Assembly (NCBI GenBank): GCA_946902985.2
Contig: OX336389.2
Coordinates: 170,138,704 to 170,202,703 of the forward strand
DNA from: Meconema thalassinum
Lineage: Eukaryota > Arthropoda > Insecta > Orthoptera > Tettigoniidae
Direction: 5' to 3'
DNA: 64,000 bases
Numbering within the stretch: the stretch's first letter is position 1; each line of letters opens with the position of its first letter. Under the pieces are notes generated by a model, which worked only from the letters and a program-made list of their open reading frames with translations, did no database searches and was not told the origin of the DNA. The position numbers and the translations under genes are program-made. Positions 44,617 to 53,795 of this stretch are shown here, one piece after another.

Positions 44617-45045
44617 TGTACCCGATCTCCGGATAGTAGGCTGTCAGATATCCGCCCCCTCAATCGGATTGCCAATAATCAAACGCGCCGGCATAGCTAA
44701 ATCAATGAAACTGGCACTGACAGATACTATCGAGATTAGAGCACAATAGTTAACAAGAAAATTATTGTGGAACACACCAAAATATACGGGGGTTATTACT
44801 TACCTTTACTTACCTCTTAAATATATATCTCGGGGACTGGGTTGTCAACTGGATCACTTAAAAGTATGTCCTCACAATAACCTCCACCATGATATTTAAA
44901 ATGAACCAAAACGAAGACGAGAAACTTTAAACTGCACAATAATTTATTTCACATAAAGAATGATATTTAACAAAATGAAACAACAAAATATACGTGGCAA
45001 TCAGAAGCCATTTACCACATAACCATGTCCTCCTGTAGGACCTGT
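44617..45045 (-). repeat. 5' LTR of Ty3 element 3, first part
   Basis: This matches 35611-36042 of the sister LTR and stops at CCTGT (45041-45045), the target duplication of the BEL/Pao insertion. The LTR continues at 53796. Confidence 0.92.
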
Positions 45046-47397
45046 TGGTGCATTCTTGGAATGCACGGTACCTGAGATCATAATTTTGAATGCTTTTGCA
45101 CGTTCTTTCCTTCCCTTTTGTCAAACACCAACAGTGATCATTTGTTTTCTCCTCTATGTGCAAATTTCTTATATTTTGTATGAGTTTGTTCCAGATATAT
45201 ATTCTGTGACCCACCTAGCGTCATATAACAACAAATCTCTGAAGCTCTTCCACTCTTCCTCGCGCAAGAGGAATTCCACATCCATTTGGCTACCAGATAC
45301 TGTTGTCAACTCTTTGAAGACCAGCTCAGCAAAAGAAGATTATTTTTTTTCTTTAAAGTTGGTTATGCTGATATGTATACCTTTTGTTTCCTACCCCCAC
45401 TCTTTCCCCCTTCCGTGGTCTCTCCGTGCTCCGCTGAGCTGCACTCACTTCTCCGTCTGCAGTTGACTGGATCAGTCAAAGCTCCTCTCGAGCTAGCCTC
45501 AAACCAAGAGGCACACCCTCTTCTACGCCATGTTGGCTAGATAGTCTGCATAAGGAACTTCACTTCGACATGCAACAAAGATAAGTACCATTTTTAAAAA
45601 GTTTTAACCTCATCTTCATGGTTTTAACTTCCAAGTGATTTTAATTATAGGCAGTGTGAAAATATTTACTTGGGGCAAAATCATCCTTCGTGGGATTTGC
45701 CATGTTGAGCTTTTCCTTGTATTAGCCAACCTTACTATAAAAGAGCTTTTCTTAAGCTATTTAAACGAGAAACCCTCTCGCTACGTGGGATATTATCTAA
45801 TACCCACTGCCTATAATTATAGAACTATTTCCTCCGTTGGATTTTCTCAACCCCATTTTCTGCTAAGGTCGTTCTGGAACCTTCTAGAACTTGTTCTCTA
45901 TCTGCGAGTCCTGCCGTCATGTATTTTTCACGTACTTGGGAGAATTCTGTTTAAAACTAAATTACCACAATAGTGAATTTTCGTCCGCCGCTGGAACATT
46001 CTATGGCGCATTTAATTGTGGATTACAACTGTTTCAAGTAATAGACTCTCATCTATATAGTGCAATCAGTTCTTTCCATAATTGCAATAACTTTCTTTTT
46101 CATGAACTTTAGTGTCTCTATAGTGAACTTTGAATCCATCTTCATGGACTACAGTGATAAACAGTGCTTTCTCCACGTTTCTACCGCGTCGCGATCGTCC
46201 GGTTATATTAAATACGGCCATGAACATTGATCCTATATCCCAATGATCTTTCCTTAACCTTCTACTAACAACCATTATTTATAAAATTGAAACTTCTCTA
46301 TAAGGTGTCATTCTAAGAAGTGCCCTTCCATTTTTGTTGGTTTATCATTAAGTATTTCTGTATAATCTTTGTGATACGTGTCCAGCACACGTTTCAAACT
46401 TACATTGTTCCTCCCTTCAAAAGCAGGGAAAACAATTCTCTCAACTCTTGAGTGAGTTATTTTTTGGTCTCGCTAAATGAAAACTGCCTCATTTGACTGG
46501 CGAGTCTTATTCAAAGTATAAGAGGTCTAGAACCTTCCTTCTGATTAACTTTTCAGGTTCACAGTAAGTGACCTGCTCTCTTTGTATAAATCTCACAAAG
46601 TAATTCTGTTTACATATAAGAAGTTGTAGGAACTTCCTTTTTATTCTTTATGTTTTCCATTTTGTCATCTTCGAAGTTGTTATTCTCGTTAGAATGTTCT
46701 TTCAGAGGTTTCATATAGTACACTGCTTGTACTCCTGTAAATGTTAAAACTTTAATTATTCCATTTTGCCTATTTATGAAATCTTACCAAGATTTTAATA
46801 CACGGTTTAAAAAACCTTAAAATTGTCAATTGCCTGGAGCAACTGTTTAATGTGGAGAGGTCTGCGACCCTATTTGTTAAAAAGTTCAAATGAACCATGT
46901 TTATTAAACTTATATTGCATAATTGTTAATTTCCTCAAACTTCCTGCATTGTTAAATAAATTAAATATTTGTTTTTGGATTCATCATTTCTCTGATACTA
47001 CAGTTAGGCAGGATCCTGGCTTTCCTAGCTCTTCCTAGGTTTATGCCCTCGTTAATGCTCAATAAAGCTTTTACTATCTGTCTGGCCAGACCATCACCCT
47101 TCCCCATAGTACTTTTATACATGCTTGGCAGGAAACACACTAAAGCCTCTCTCTGGCAAACTGCCCAAGTCTCAGCTGCGGTTCCCGTCAGCTTCGACCA
47201 AGCTCGTAGCCACTTTAGGTATCCGAGCACATATTTGCAGTGGCAACCACCTTTAAGTGTGTTTAACACTAAACTTATTACTTTTGTGGGACTCTCCTCC
47301 TATTCTTCTATCCTTCTTTTCCAATCCCAAATCTACTTCCTTCTCTTAATCATCTTCCCTTGGTGGGTGGGTTATTCCCTAGCCTATAATCTACCCA
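45046..47397 (+). repeat. 5' LTR of the BEL/Pao element
   Basis: This is a direct repeat of 51439-53790 at an offset of 6,393 bp. TATAAA is at 46585-46590 and AATAAA at 47061-47066, giving plausible promoter and polyadenylation signals. Three of the last twelve bases differ from the other LTR, although the rest is almost identical. Short frames inside (for example 45635-45973) repeat in the other LTR and are not recognised. Confidence 0.92.
46585..46590 (+). promoter_or_regulatory. Candidate TATA box of the BEL/Pao LTR
   Basis: TATAAA in a TTTGTATAAATC context, ~475 bp upstream of AATAAA. Repeated at 52978-52983 in the 3' LTR. Confidence 0.4.
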
Positions 47398-47400
47398 AAA

Positions 47401-47420
47401 TTTGGTACCAGAAACCCGGG
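47401..47420 (+). other. Candidate BEL/Pao primer-binding site
   Basis: TTTGGTACCAGAAACCCGGG lies a few bases after the 5' LTR. The TGG start fits a tRNA CCA end. I cannot assign the tRNA. Confidence 0.4.
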
Positions 47421-47662
47421 AGAGTCCATTTTTTATGTCTATTGTTTGTCAAGTGTCATTTGATAATACTTTGCATATTTCTAACATCTCCTTTGGATCT
47501 TTCAGCTATATCTACATCATGCAAAGCCTGTGAACGGGAAAGAGGCCGCTCCTGTCTCCTTTGGCGTGTCCTGTTCTTTATACCCATTTGCTGCTGCCAG
47601 CCTGACAGCATCTTCAAGGTTCTACAGTTTCGTGAGTTACATTTTCATTTATCTTCTTTAAT

Positions 47663-50600
47663 ATGGCTCCTTCTGAAAAAGATGAAACTCTCATTGCCAG
47701 ACGTTCTTCTTATAAAGGGCAACTCACTAGATTCCGAAATTTTATCAACAAATTAGATCCCGCCGAGTGTGATTTAGATATCTTAACACATCGTCTTAAG
47801 TTGTACGAACGGTCTTATGATTATTATGACCAAATTCAAACCGAGATCGAATCCGCTTGTCCAGAACTGCAATCGGATCGGGACGAGGTTGAACCCTTGT
47901 ACTTTGAAGGAATTGCAAAGGCCCACCAATTGATCCGCAATATCTCAGAACCGGACACTAAGGTCATCAATCCGGCCCAGTTAGCACCCGCTTCAGTTCA
48001 CAAGAACAAACCGAAACCGTTACTTCCCAAGATAAGCCTACCGCAATTCTCAGGCAAGGAAGGTGAATGGTATTCTTTTTACGAACTTTACTGCTCCCTA
48101 ATTCATGAAAATATCGAGATCCCAGACATACATAAATTTTACTACCTCCGTACTTCTTTGGAATCCGAGGCCTTGACCTTGGTAGAGTCACTGCCTTTAA
48201 GCGCAGACAACTACCACATCGCCTTTAATCTCCTTAAAGAGAGATATGGCAATTTACGGTTGAGTGTCGCTCGTCATATCCGCTGTCTCTTCAACTTACC
48301 TGCCGTCAAACCTAATGACGTCACATCTTTAAGAGACCTCTTAGATTCTATGCAGTTAAATGTCAGAGCGTTATACCAGCTAAAACAGCCTGTCCAAACA
48401 TGGGACACCATACTTATTCACCTAGCTACATCAAGATTCGATTTTTCGACACTGAAGGCCTGGGAGGTCGAACTCACCTGCAACAAGGAACATTCGTTCG
48501 AACACCTCGTCTCGTTTCTCAACAGTCGATGTCAATTCCTTACAGCACTCGCATTTCAGTGCGAAAAAGTCGAAACGAATCCTCAGTGTCAAATTTTTGA
48601 AAAAAAACTTGCTTCTTCAAAGGGACATCAGCCCCCATTTGTCGAAAACAAACAAACCCGTTCTTCTTTCAATCATTCAAGAGAAGATATCAGGCCGCTT
48701 AATAAATCATTAAAATGCACGCTCTGTAAAAAGCTTCACACCTTGTATTTGTGCAAATCCTTTAAAGAATTGTCTGTCGAAGATCGAAGAAAGTTTGTCT
48801 TGAATAGCAAACATTGTTTCAACTGCTTATCACCTAAGCATTCTTCTCCGAACTGTACGTCATCAAATCTTTGTTTCCATTGTAAAAAACCGCATCATTC
48901 TTTATTGCACGTTCACGATAAATCGAGGTCATCAGCACCTGCCTCTTTAAGCTCCTTGCAGAGCCGCTCCGAACAAACTAATGCTTCTTCCTGCATTTCC
49001 AACGCCGACACTTTTCACAGTGCGCAAACCCTGTTGACCACTGTACAATTTGAAATCCAAGATAGATTTGGAAATTGGTCTCGAACCCGTGGTCTTCTCG
49101 ATTCCGCTTCAACGCACAACTTTGTTTCGCAATCGTTGATTAAAAAACTAGGTCTTTCGTCATCGCCTACTTCTATCAATGTGACCGGCATTGACAATTT
49201 GAAAACTCAAGTTTTGCAGTCTTCAAAATTGAAAATCAGAGACGTTTGTCAAAGAAACACCAATCTTAATTTAAACTGTCTCATTCTTACCAGTATTGGT
49301 AAAGACACTCCAAGTCACTCTATCAATACTTCCGGTTTAAACATTCCTTCGCACTTAAGGTTAGCCGATCCTCAGTTTAATGCTCAAGGTCCCATTGATG
49401 TACTTTTCAGTGCCAATGTTTTTTGGAATTGCATTCGCAAACAAACACGCAAGTTATCTTCAACCGTGGTCGCTAGAGACACCGATTTTGGTTGGGTTAT
49501 TACTGGTAAAATCAGACATACCAGTGTTCAAACCAAAGCGCAATGTCATTTTGTCACAGCTGACATAAATCCCATTTCTGAAAAAGAGAACGCTCATGTT
49601 TCAAATCTCAATATTTTTGAAAACCACTTGTCGAAACGATGTCTCATCATGAACAACTGCGCTAACCCTGTAAGTTGTTTAAATGTTTTTTCTTTCTTCC
49701 CGCACAAGATGGCCATTCAAGTTCGCCTTGCTTTGTGTTATTTCGTCTATCTTCTTATGTCATTTTTTATAGCAGTTAATTGCTTAAACTATTCCTCGAA
49801 AACTATCTTCCCCTTGTGTAAAACCATGGCTATCAGTCACCATCACTTTGCTGTACGCTATGTTTCACTTCTTTCGTTATGTAGAAGGATGGCCACGGCC
49901 GGCTCCTCCCCCCTTCCTCGCAATTGGAAGTCGCTCATGAAACCGATTGAAACTTTGAATTCTATAGCATCTAGAATAACTATTCTTATGCATAACCTTC
50001 TTCTCAATGTCCCAGTTTGTCTTCTTTGCTCGGAAGAATTAAGCTTCTTTTTGTTGAAAATTGTTCGATTTCGTGATCCTCTCAATTATGCGAAATTGAT
50101 TTCCTCTTTTATTTCATATAGCTTTAAATTGCTTTTTCACGTCCAAGTTACGATTGACTGCATGTCGTGTGACTCGTTCTGCTTTAAGTTACAGCTGACT
50201 CAATTAGTGTGTGTGCACTTTGAACTGCTTGTTTTTCAGACTCGTGTGTATACCAGTCTGAGGAATGCCAAGTTGTTGTTCATTTCCTGTATGATTGACA
50301 CAGTTCAAAACAAGTTTCTCTTATCTCAACTCTGGCCGACTGCCAACGATCGTCTTGCGAGTCGCTACCGCACGCTCGGAAGTCGTTCACCTAGTTCCCA
50401 AAATAAACTTGTTCCGCTTAAGGACTCGTTCAGCTATTTATATGCCTTATCTCGTTGTACTATGTGTGTCAAGGCCTTGCTTGTTTACGTCGTTCACTTA
50501 CTCACGCTCGTATCTTACAATTGTTTCGATCCCTGTTTCAAAACTTCGTTGCGTATTTCTCACGCGTTCATGTATTCCACTTTGCTTATGTATTGCAATG

Positions 50601-51859
50601 TGCTTGCATATTTTGCGATCTTAATGTTCATTGATGAACAAACTTGTTTTTTCTCGTCGTCACATTCGATGTGTTTTTGTATTTACACTTGTCCTGTCAC
50701 GTTTTTCGCTGACTTAAGTATTTCTCTGAGTAACCCCTTTGATACTCATTATAACTTGAGGTCATTGTTTATGGCTACTCGTTTGTTACCTATGGCGTTC
50801 TTGCTTTCTACTCGCATAGTTCCTTTGTTTATTTGGTATATTCTTGTCCTGAATAGATGTACTTGTTCCTATACGCTTTGTTTAAACTTGCCAATTCTTC
50901 TTTCTCATCGTATCGCAATCTTTACTAGTGCTTTATTTCCCTCAGCTTCTAGTTATTTCGTGATTGAAAGTGTCGTTAATTCTCACCTTTTAACTCCGCT
51001 TTCTAATGACCCTGATGACCTCCTTCCACTCACACCTGGTCACTGTCTTACACGCCCTTCTCTCTCTGCCCCTCCTCCCCTTCCCATTTCTTTCAGGGAT
51101 TCTGATTTACCTATTGTTTGGTGTAAACTTGAAGCCCTCCGTAATTCTTTTTGGAAAAGGTGGAACTTGGAATATTTAACTTCCTTGCAACGGAGGCAGA
51201 AGTGGTTTCTTTCCAGTCCCGACATTAAAGTAGGGGACTTGGTCTTAGTTAGGGATGTTTCACCCCCCCTAGTCTGGCCTTTTGGAAAAGTGACTAAGTG
51301 TTACCCTGGAAGAGATAGGAGAGTCAGGGTATTCAGAGTCTTGACTACTAATGGTCAGATCACAAGACTACTTTACGACAATTGTTCATTACTGTACTTG
51401 TTTTTCTTGTTCCCTGTTGGTGTCTGGCCCTCCCAGTATGGTGCATTCTTGGAATGCACGGTACCTGAGATCATAATTTTGAATGCTTTTGCACGTTCTT
51501 TCCTTCCCTTTTGTCAAACACCAACAGTGATCATTTGTTTTCTCCTCTATGTGCAAATTTCTTATATTTTGTATGAGTTTGTTCCAGATATATATTCTGT
51601 GACCCACCTAGCGTCATATAACAACAAATCTCTGAAGCTCTTCCACTCTTCCTCGCGCAAGAGGAATTCCACATCCATTTGGCTACCAGATACTGTTGTC
51701 AACTCTTTGAAGACCAGCTCAGCAAAAGAAGATTATTTTTTTTCTTTAAAGTTGGTTATGCTGATATGTATACCTTTTGTTTCCTACCCCCACTCTCTCC
51801 CCCTTCCGTGGTCTCTCCGTGCTCCGCTGAGCTGCACTCACTTCTCCGTCTGCAGTTGA
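47663..51859 (+). CDS. BEL/Pao gag-protease / unknown segment / integrase C-terminus fusion
   Basis: This is a 1398-codon frame. Residues ~1-95 are a helical BEL gag N-terminus. Residues ~120-280 match the DUF1759-type gag domain (LPKISLPQFSGKEGEW). Cys/His knuckles lie at ~352-415 (CTLC...CFNC...CFHC). A DUF1758-type aspartic protease region surrounds LLDSAS at ~478, and VARDTDFGWVITG ends it at ~615. RT and RNase H should follow. Instead residues ~665-1110 are Cys/Phe/Leu/Ser-rich with several hydrophobic stretches. From ~1114 the BEL integrase C-terminus resumes in the same frame (LTPGHCL, FWKRWNLEYLTSLQRR, VGDLVLVRD, PFGKVTKCYPGRD). The frame then reads ~139 codons into the 3' LTR. The gag-protease part is well supported. 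The function of the middle is unknown. Confidence 0.85.
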   Translation: MAPSEKDETLIARRSSYKGQLTRFRNFINKLDPAECDLDILTHRLKLYERSYDYYDQIQTEIESACPELQSDRDEVEPLYFEGIAKAHQLIRNISEPDTKVINPAQLAPASVHKNKPKPLLPKISLPQFSGKEGEWYSFYELYCSLIHENIEIPDIHKFYYLRTSLESEALTLVESLPLSADNYHIAFNLLKERYGNLRLSVARHIRCLFNLPAVKPNDVTSLRDLLDSMQLNVRALYQLKQPVQTWDTILIHLATSRFDFSTLKAWEVELTCNKEHSFEHLVSFLNSRCQFLTALAFQCEKVETNPQCQIFEKKLASSKGHQPPFVENKQTRSSFNHSREDIRPLNKSLKCTLCKKLHTLYLCKSFKELSVEDRRKFVLNSKHCFNCLSPKHSSPNCTSSNLCFHCKKPHHSLLHVHDKSRSSAPASLSSLQSRSEQTNASSCISNADTFHSAQTLLTTVQFEIQDRFGNWSRTRGLLDSASTHNFVSQSLIKKLGLSSSPTSINVTGIDNLKTQVLQSSKLKIRDVCQRNTNLNLNCLILTSIGKDTPSHSINTSGLNIPSHLRLADPQFNAQGPIDVLFSANVFWNCIRKQTRKLSSTVVARDTDFGWVITGKIRHTSVQTKAQCHFVTADINPISEKENAHVSNLNIFENHLSKRCLIMNNCANPVSCLNVFSFFPHKMAIQVRLALCYFVYLLMSFFIAVNCLNYSSKTIFPLCKTMAISHHHFAVRYVSLLSLCRRMATAGSSPLPRNWKSLMKPIETLNSIASRITILMHNLLLNVPVCLLCSEELSFFLLKIVRFRDPLNYAKLISSFISYSFKLLFHVQVTIDCMSCDSFCFKLQLTQLVCVHFELLVFQTRVYTSLRNAKLLFISCMIDTVQNKFLLSQLWPTANDRLASRYRTLGSRSPSSQNKLVPLKDSFSYLYALSRCTMCVKALLVYVVHLLTLVSYNCFDPCFKTSLRISHAFMYSTLLMYCNVLAYFAILMFIDEQTCFFSSSHSMCFCIYTCPVTFFADLSISLSNPFDTHYNLRSLFMATRLLPMAFLLSTRIVPLFIWYILVLNRCTCSYTLCLNLPILLSHRIAIFTSALFPSASSYFVIESVVNSHLLTPLSNDPDDLLPLTPGHCLTRPSLSAPPPLPISFRDSDLPIVWCKLEALRNSFWKRWNLEYLTSLQRRQKWFLSSPDIKVGDLVLVRDVSPPLVWPFGKVTKCYPGRDRRVRVFRVLTTNGQITRLLYDNCSLLYLFFLFPVGVWPSQYGAFLECTVPEIIILNAFARSFLPFCQTPTVIICFLLYVQISYILYEFVPDIYSVTHLASYNNKSLKLFHSSSRKRNSTSIWLPDTVVNSLKTSSAKEDYFFSLKLVMLICIPFVSYPHSLPLPWSLRAPLSCTHFSVCS
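49650..51000 (+). other. Unrecognised insert replacing BEL RT, RNase H and integrase core
   Basis: This ~1.35 kb T-rich segment stays open in the gag frame, while the other frames contain many stops. The translation has membrane-like runs (for example around residues 690-710, 950-970, 985-1005 and 1060-1080) and many cysteines. T at second codon positions favours hydrophobic residues, so the membrane look may be compositional. No family was recognised. Confidence 0.55.
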
Positions 51860-53790
51860 CTGGATCAGTCAAAGCTCCTCTCGAGCTAGCCTCAAACCAA
51901 GAGGCACACCCTCTTCTACGCCATGTTGGCTAGATAGTCTGCATAAGGAACTTCACTTCGACATGCAACAAAGATAAGTACCATTTTTAAAAAGTTTTAA
52001 CCTCATCTTCATGGTTTTAACTTCCAAGTGATTTTAATTATAGGCAGTGTGAAAATATTTACTTGGGGCAAAATCATCCTTCGTGGGATTTGCCATGTTG
52101 AGCTTTTCCTTGTATTAGCCAACCTTACTATAAAAGAGCTTTTCTTAAGCTATTTAAACGAGAAACCCTCTCGCTACGTGGGATATTATCTAATACCCAC
52201 TGCCTATAATTATAGAACTATTTCCTCCGTTGGATTTTCTCAACCCCATTTTCTGCTAAGGTCGTTCTGGAACCTTCTAGAACTTGTTCTCTATCTGCGA
52301 GTCCTGCCGTCATGTATTTTTCACGTACTTGGGAGAATTCTGTTTAAAACTAAATTACCACAATAGTGAATTTTCGTCCGCCGCTGGAACATTCTATGGC
52401 GCATTTAATTGTGGATTACAACTGTTTCAAGTAATAGACTCTCATCTATATAGTGCAATCAGTTCTTTCCATAATTGCAATAACTTTCTTTTTCATGAAC
52501 TTTAGTGTCTCTATAGTGAACTTTGAATCCATCTTCATGGACTACAGTGATAAACAGTGCTTTCTCCACGTTTCTACCGCGTCGCGATCGTCCGGTTATA
52601 TTAAATACGGCCATGAACATTGATCCTATATCCCAATGATCTTTCCTTAACCTTCTACTAACAACCATTATTTATAAAATTGAAACTTCTCTATAAGGTG
52701 TCATTCTAAGAAGTGCCCTTCCATTTTTGTTGGTTTATCATTAAGTATTTCTGTATAATCTTTGTGATACGTGTCCAGCACACGTTTCAAACTTACATTG
52801 TTCCTCCCTTCAAAAGCAGGGAAAACAATTCTCTCAACTCTTGAGTGAGTTATTTTTTGGTCTCGCTAAATGAAAACTGCCTCATTTGACTGGCGAGTCT
52901 TATTCAAAGTATAAGAGGTCTAGAACCTTCCTTCTGATTAACTTTTCAGGTTCACAGTAAGTGACCTGCTCTCTTTGTATAAATCTCACAAAGTAATTCT
53001 GTTTACATATAAGAAGTTGTAGGAACTTCCTTTTTATTCTTTATGTTTTCCATTTTGTCATCTTCGAAGTTGTTATTCTCGTTAGAATGTTCTTTCAGAG
53101 GTTTCATATAGTACACTGCTTGTACTCCTGTAAATGTTAAAACTTTAATTATTCCATTTTGCCTATTTATGAAATCTTACCAAGATTTTAATACACGGTT
53201 TAAAAAACCTTAAAATTGTCAATTGCCTGGAGCAACTGTTTAATGTGGAGAGGTCTGCGACCCTATTTGTTAAAAAGTTCAAATGAACCATGTTTATTAA
53301 ACTTATATTGCATAATTGTTAATTTCCTCAAACTTCCTGCATTGTTAAATAAATTAAATATTTGTTTTTGGATTCATCATTTCTCTGATACTACAGTTAG
53401 GCAGGATCCTGGCTTTCCTAGCTCTTCCTAGGTTTATGCCCTCGTTAATGCTCAATAAAGCTTTTACTATCTGTCTGGCCAGACCATCACCCTTCCCCAT
53501 AGTACTTTTATACATGCTTGGCAGGAAACACACTAAAGCCTCTCTCTGGCAAACTGCCCAAGTCTCAGCTGCGGTTCCCGTCAGCTTCGACCAAGCTCGT
53601 AGCCACTTTAGGTATCCGAGCACATATTTGCAGTGGCAACCACCTTTAAGTGTGTTTAACACTAAACTTATTACTTTTGTGGGACTCTCCTCCTATTCTT
53701 CTATCCTTCTTTTCCAATCCCAAATCTACTTCCTTCTCTTAATCATCTTCCCTTGGTGGGTGGGTTATTCCCTAGCCTGTTATCTAGCCA
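51439..53790 (+). repeat. 3' LTR of the BEL/Pao element
   Basis: Partner of 45046-47397. It starts TGGTGCATTC, ends TCTAGCCA and is followed by the CCTGT target duplication. No clear purine tract precedes it (the bases before are GGCCCTCCCAGTA). Confidence 0.92.
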
Positions 53791-53795
53791 CCTGT

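Larger units (their letters stand above)
45046..53790 (+). mobile_element. BEL/Pao LTR retrotransposon with chimeric ORF
   Basis: This is an 8.7 kb element with 2,352-bp LTRs (TG...CA) and CCTGT target duplications (45041-45045, 53791-53795). It is inserted in the 5' LTR of Ty3 element 3. The LTRs are near-identical by eye, so it is the youngest event in the stack. One continuous frame runs from gag to the end of integrase, but the RT, RNase H and integrase core are replaced by foreign-looking sequence, so the copy is non-autonomous. Confidence 0.93.

Noticed and set aside
47043..47756. 237-codon frame spanning the BEL LTR end, leader and start of gag
   Set aside because: It overlaps gag in another frame and crosses the LTR/primer-site boundary. 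The LTR part repeats in the 3' LTR but then stops. Its composition resembles T-rich background and no motif is seen.
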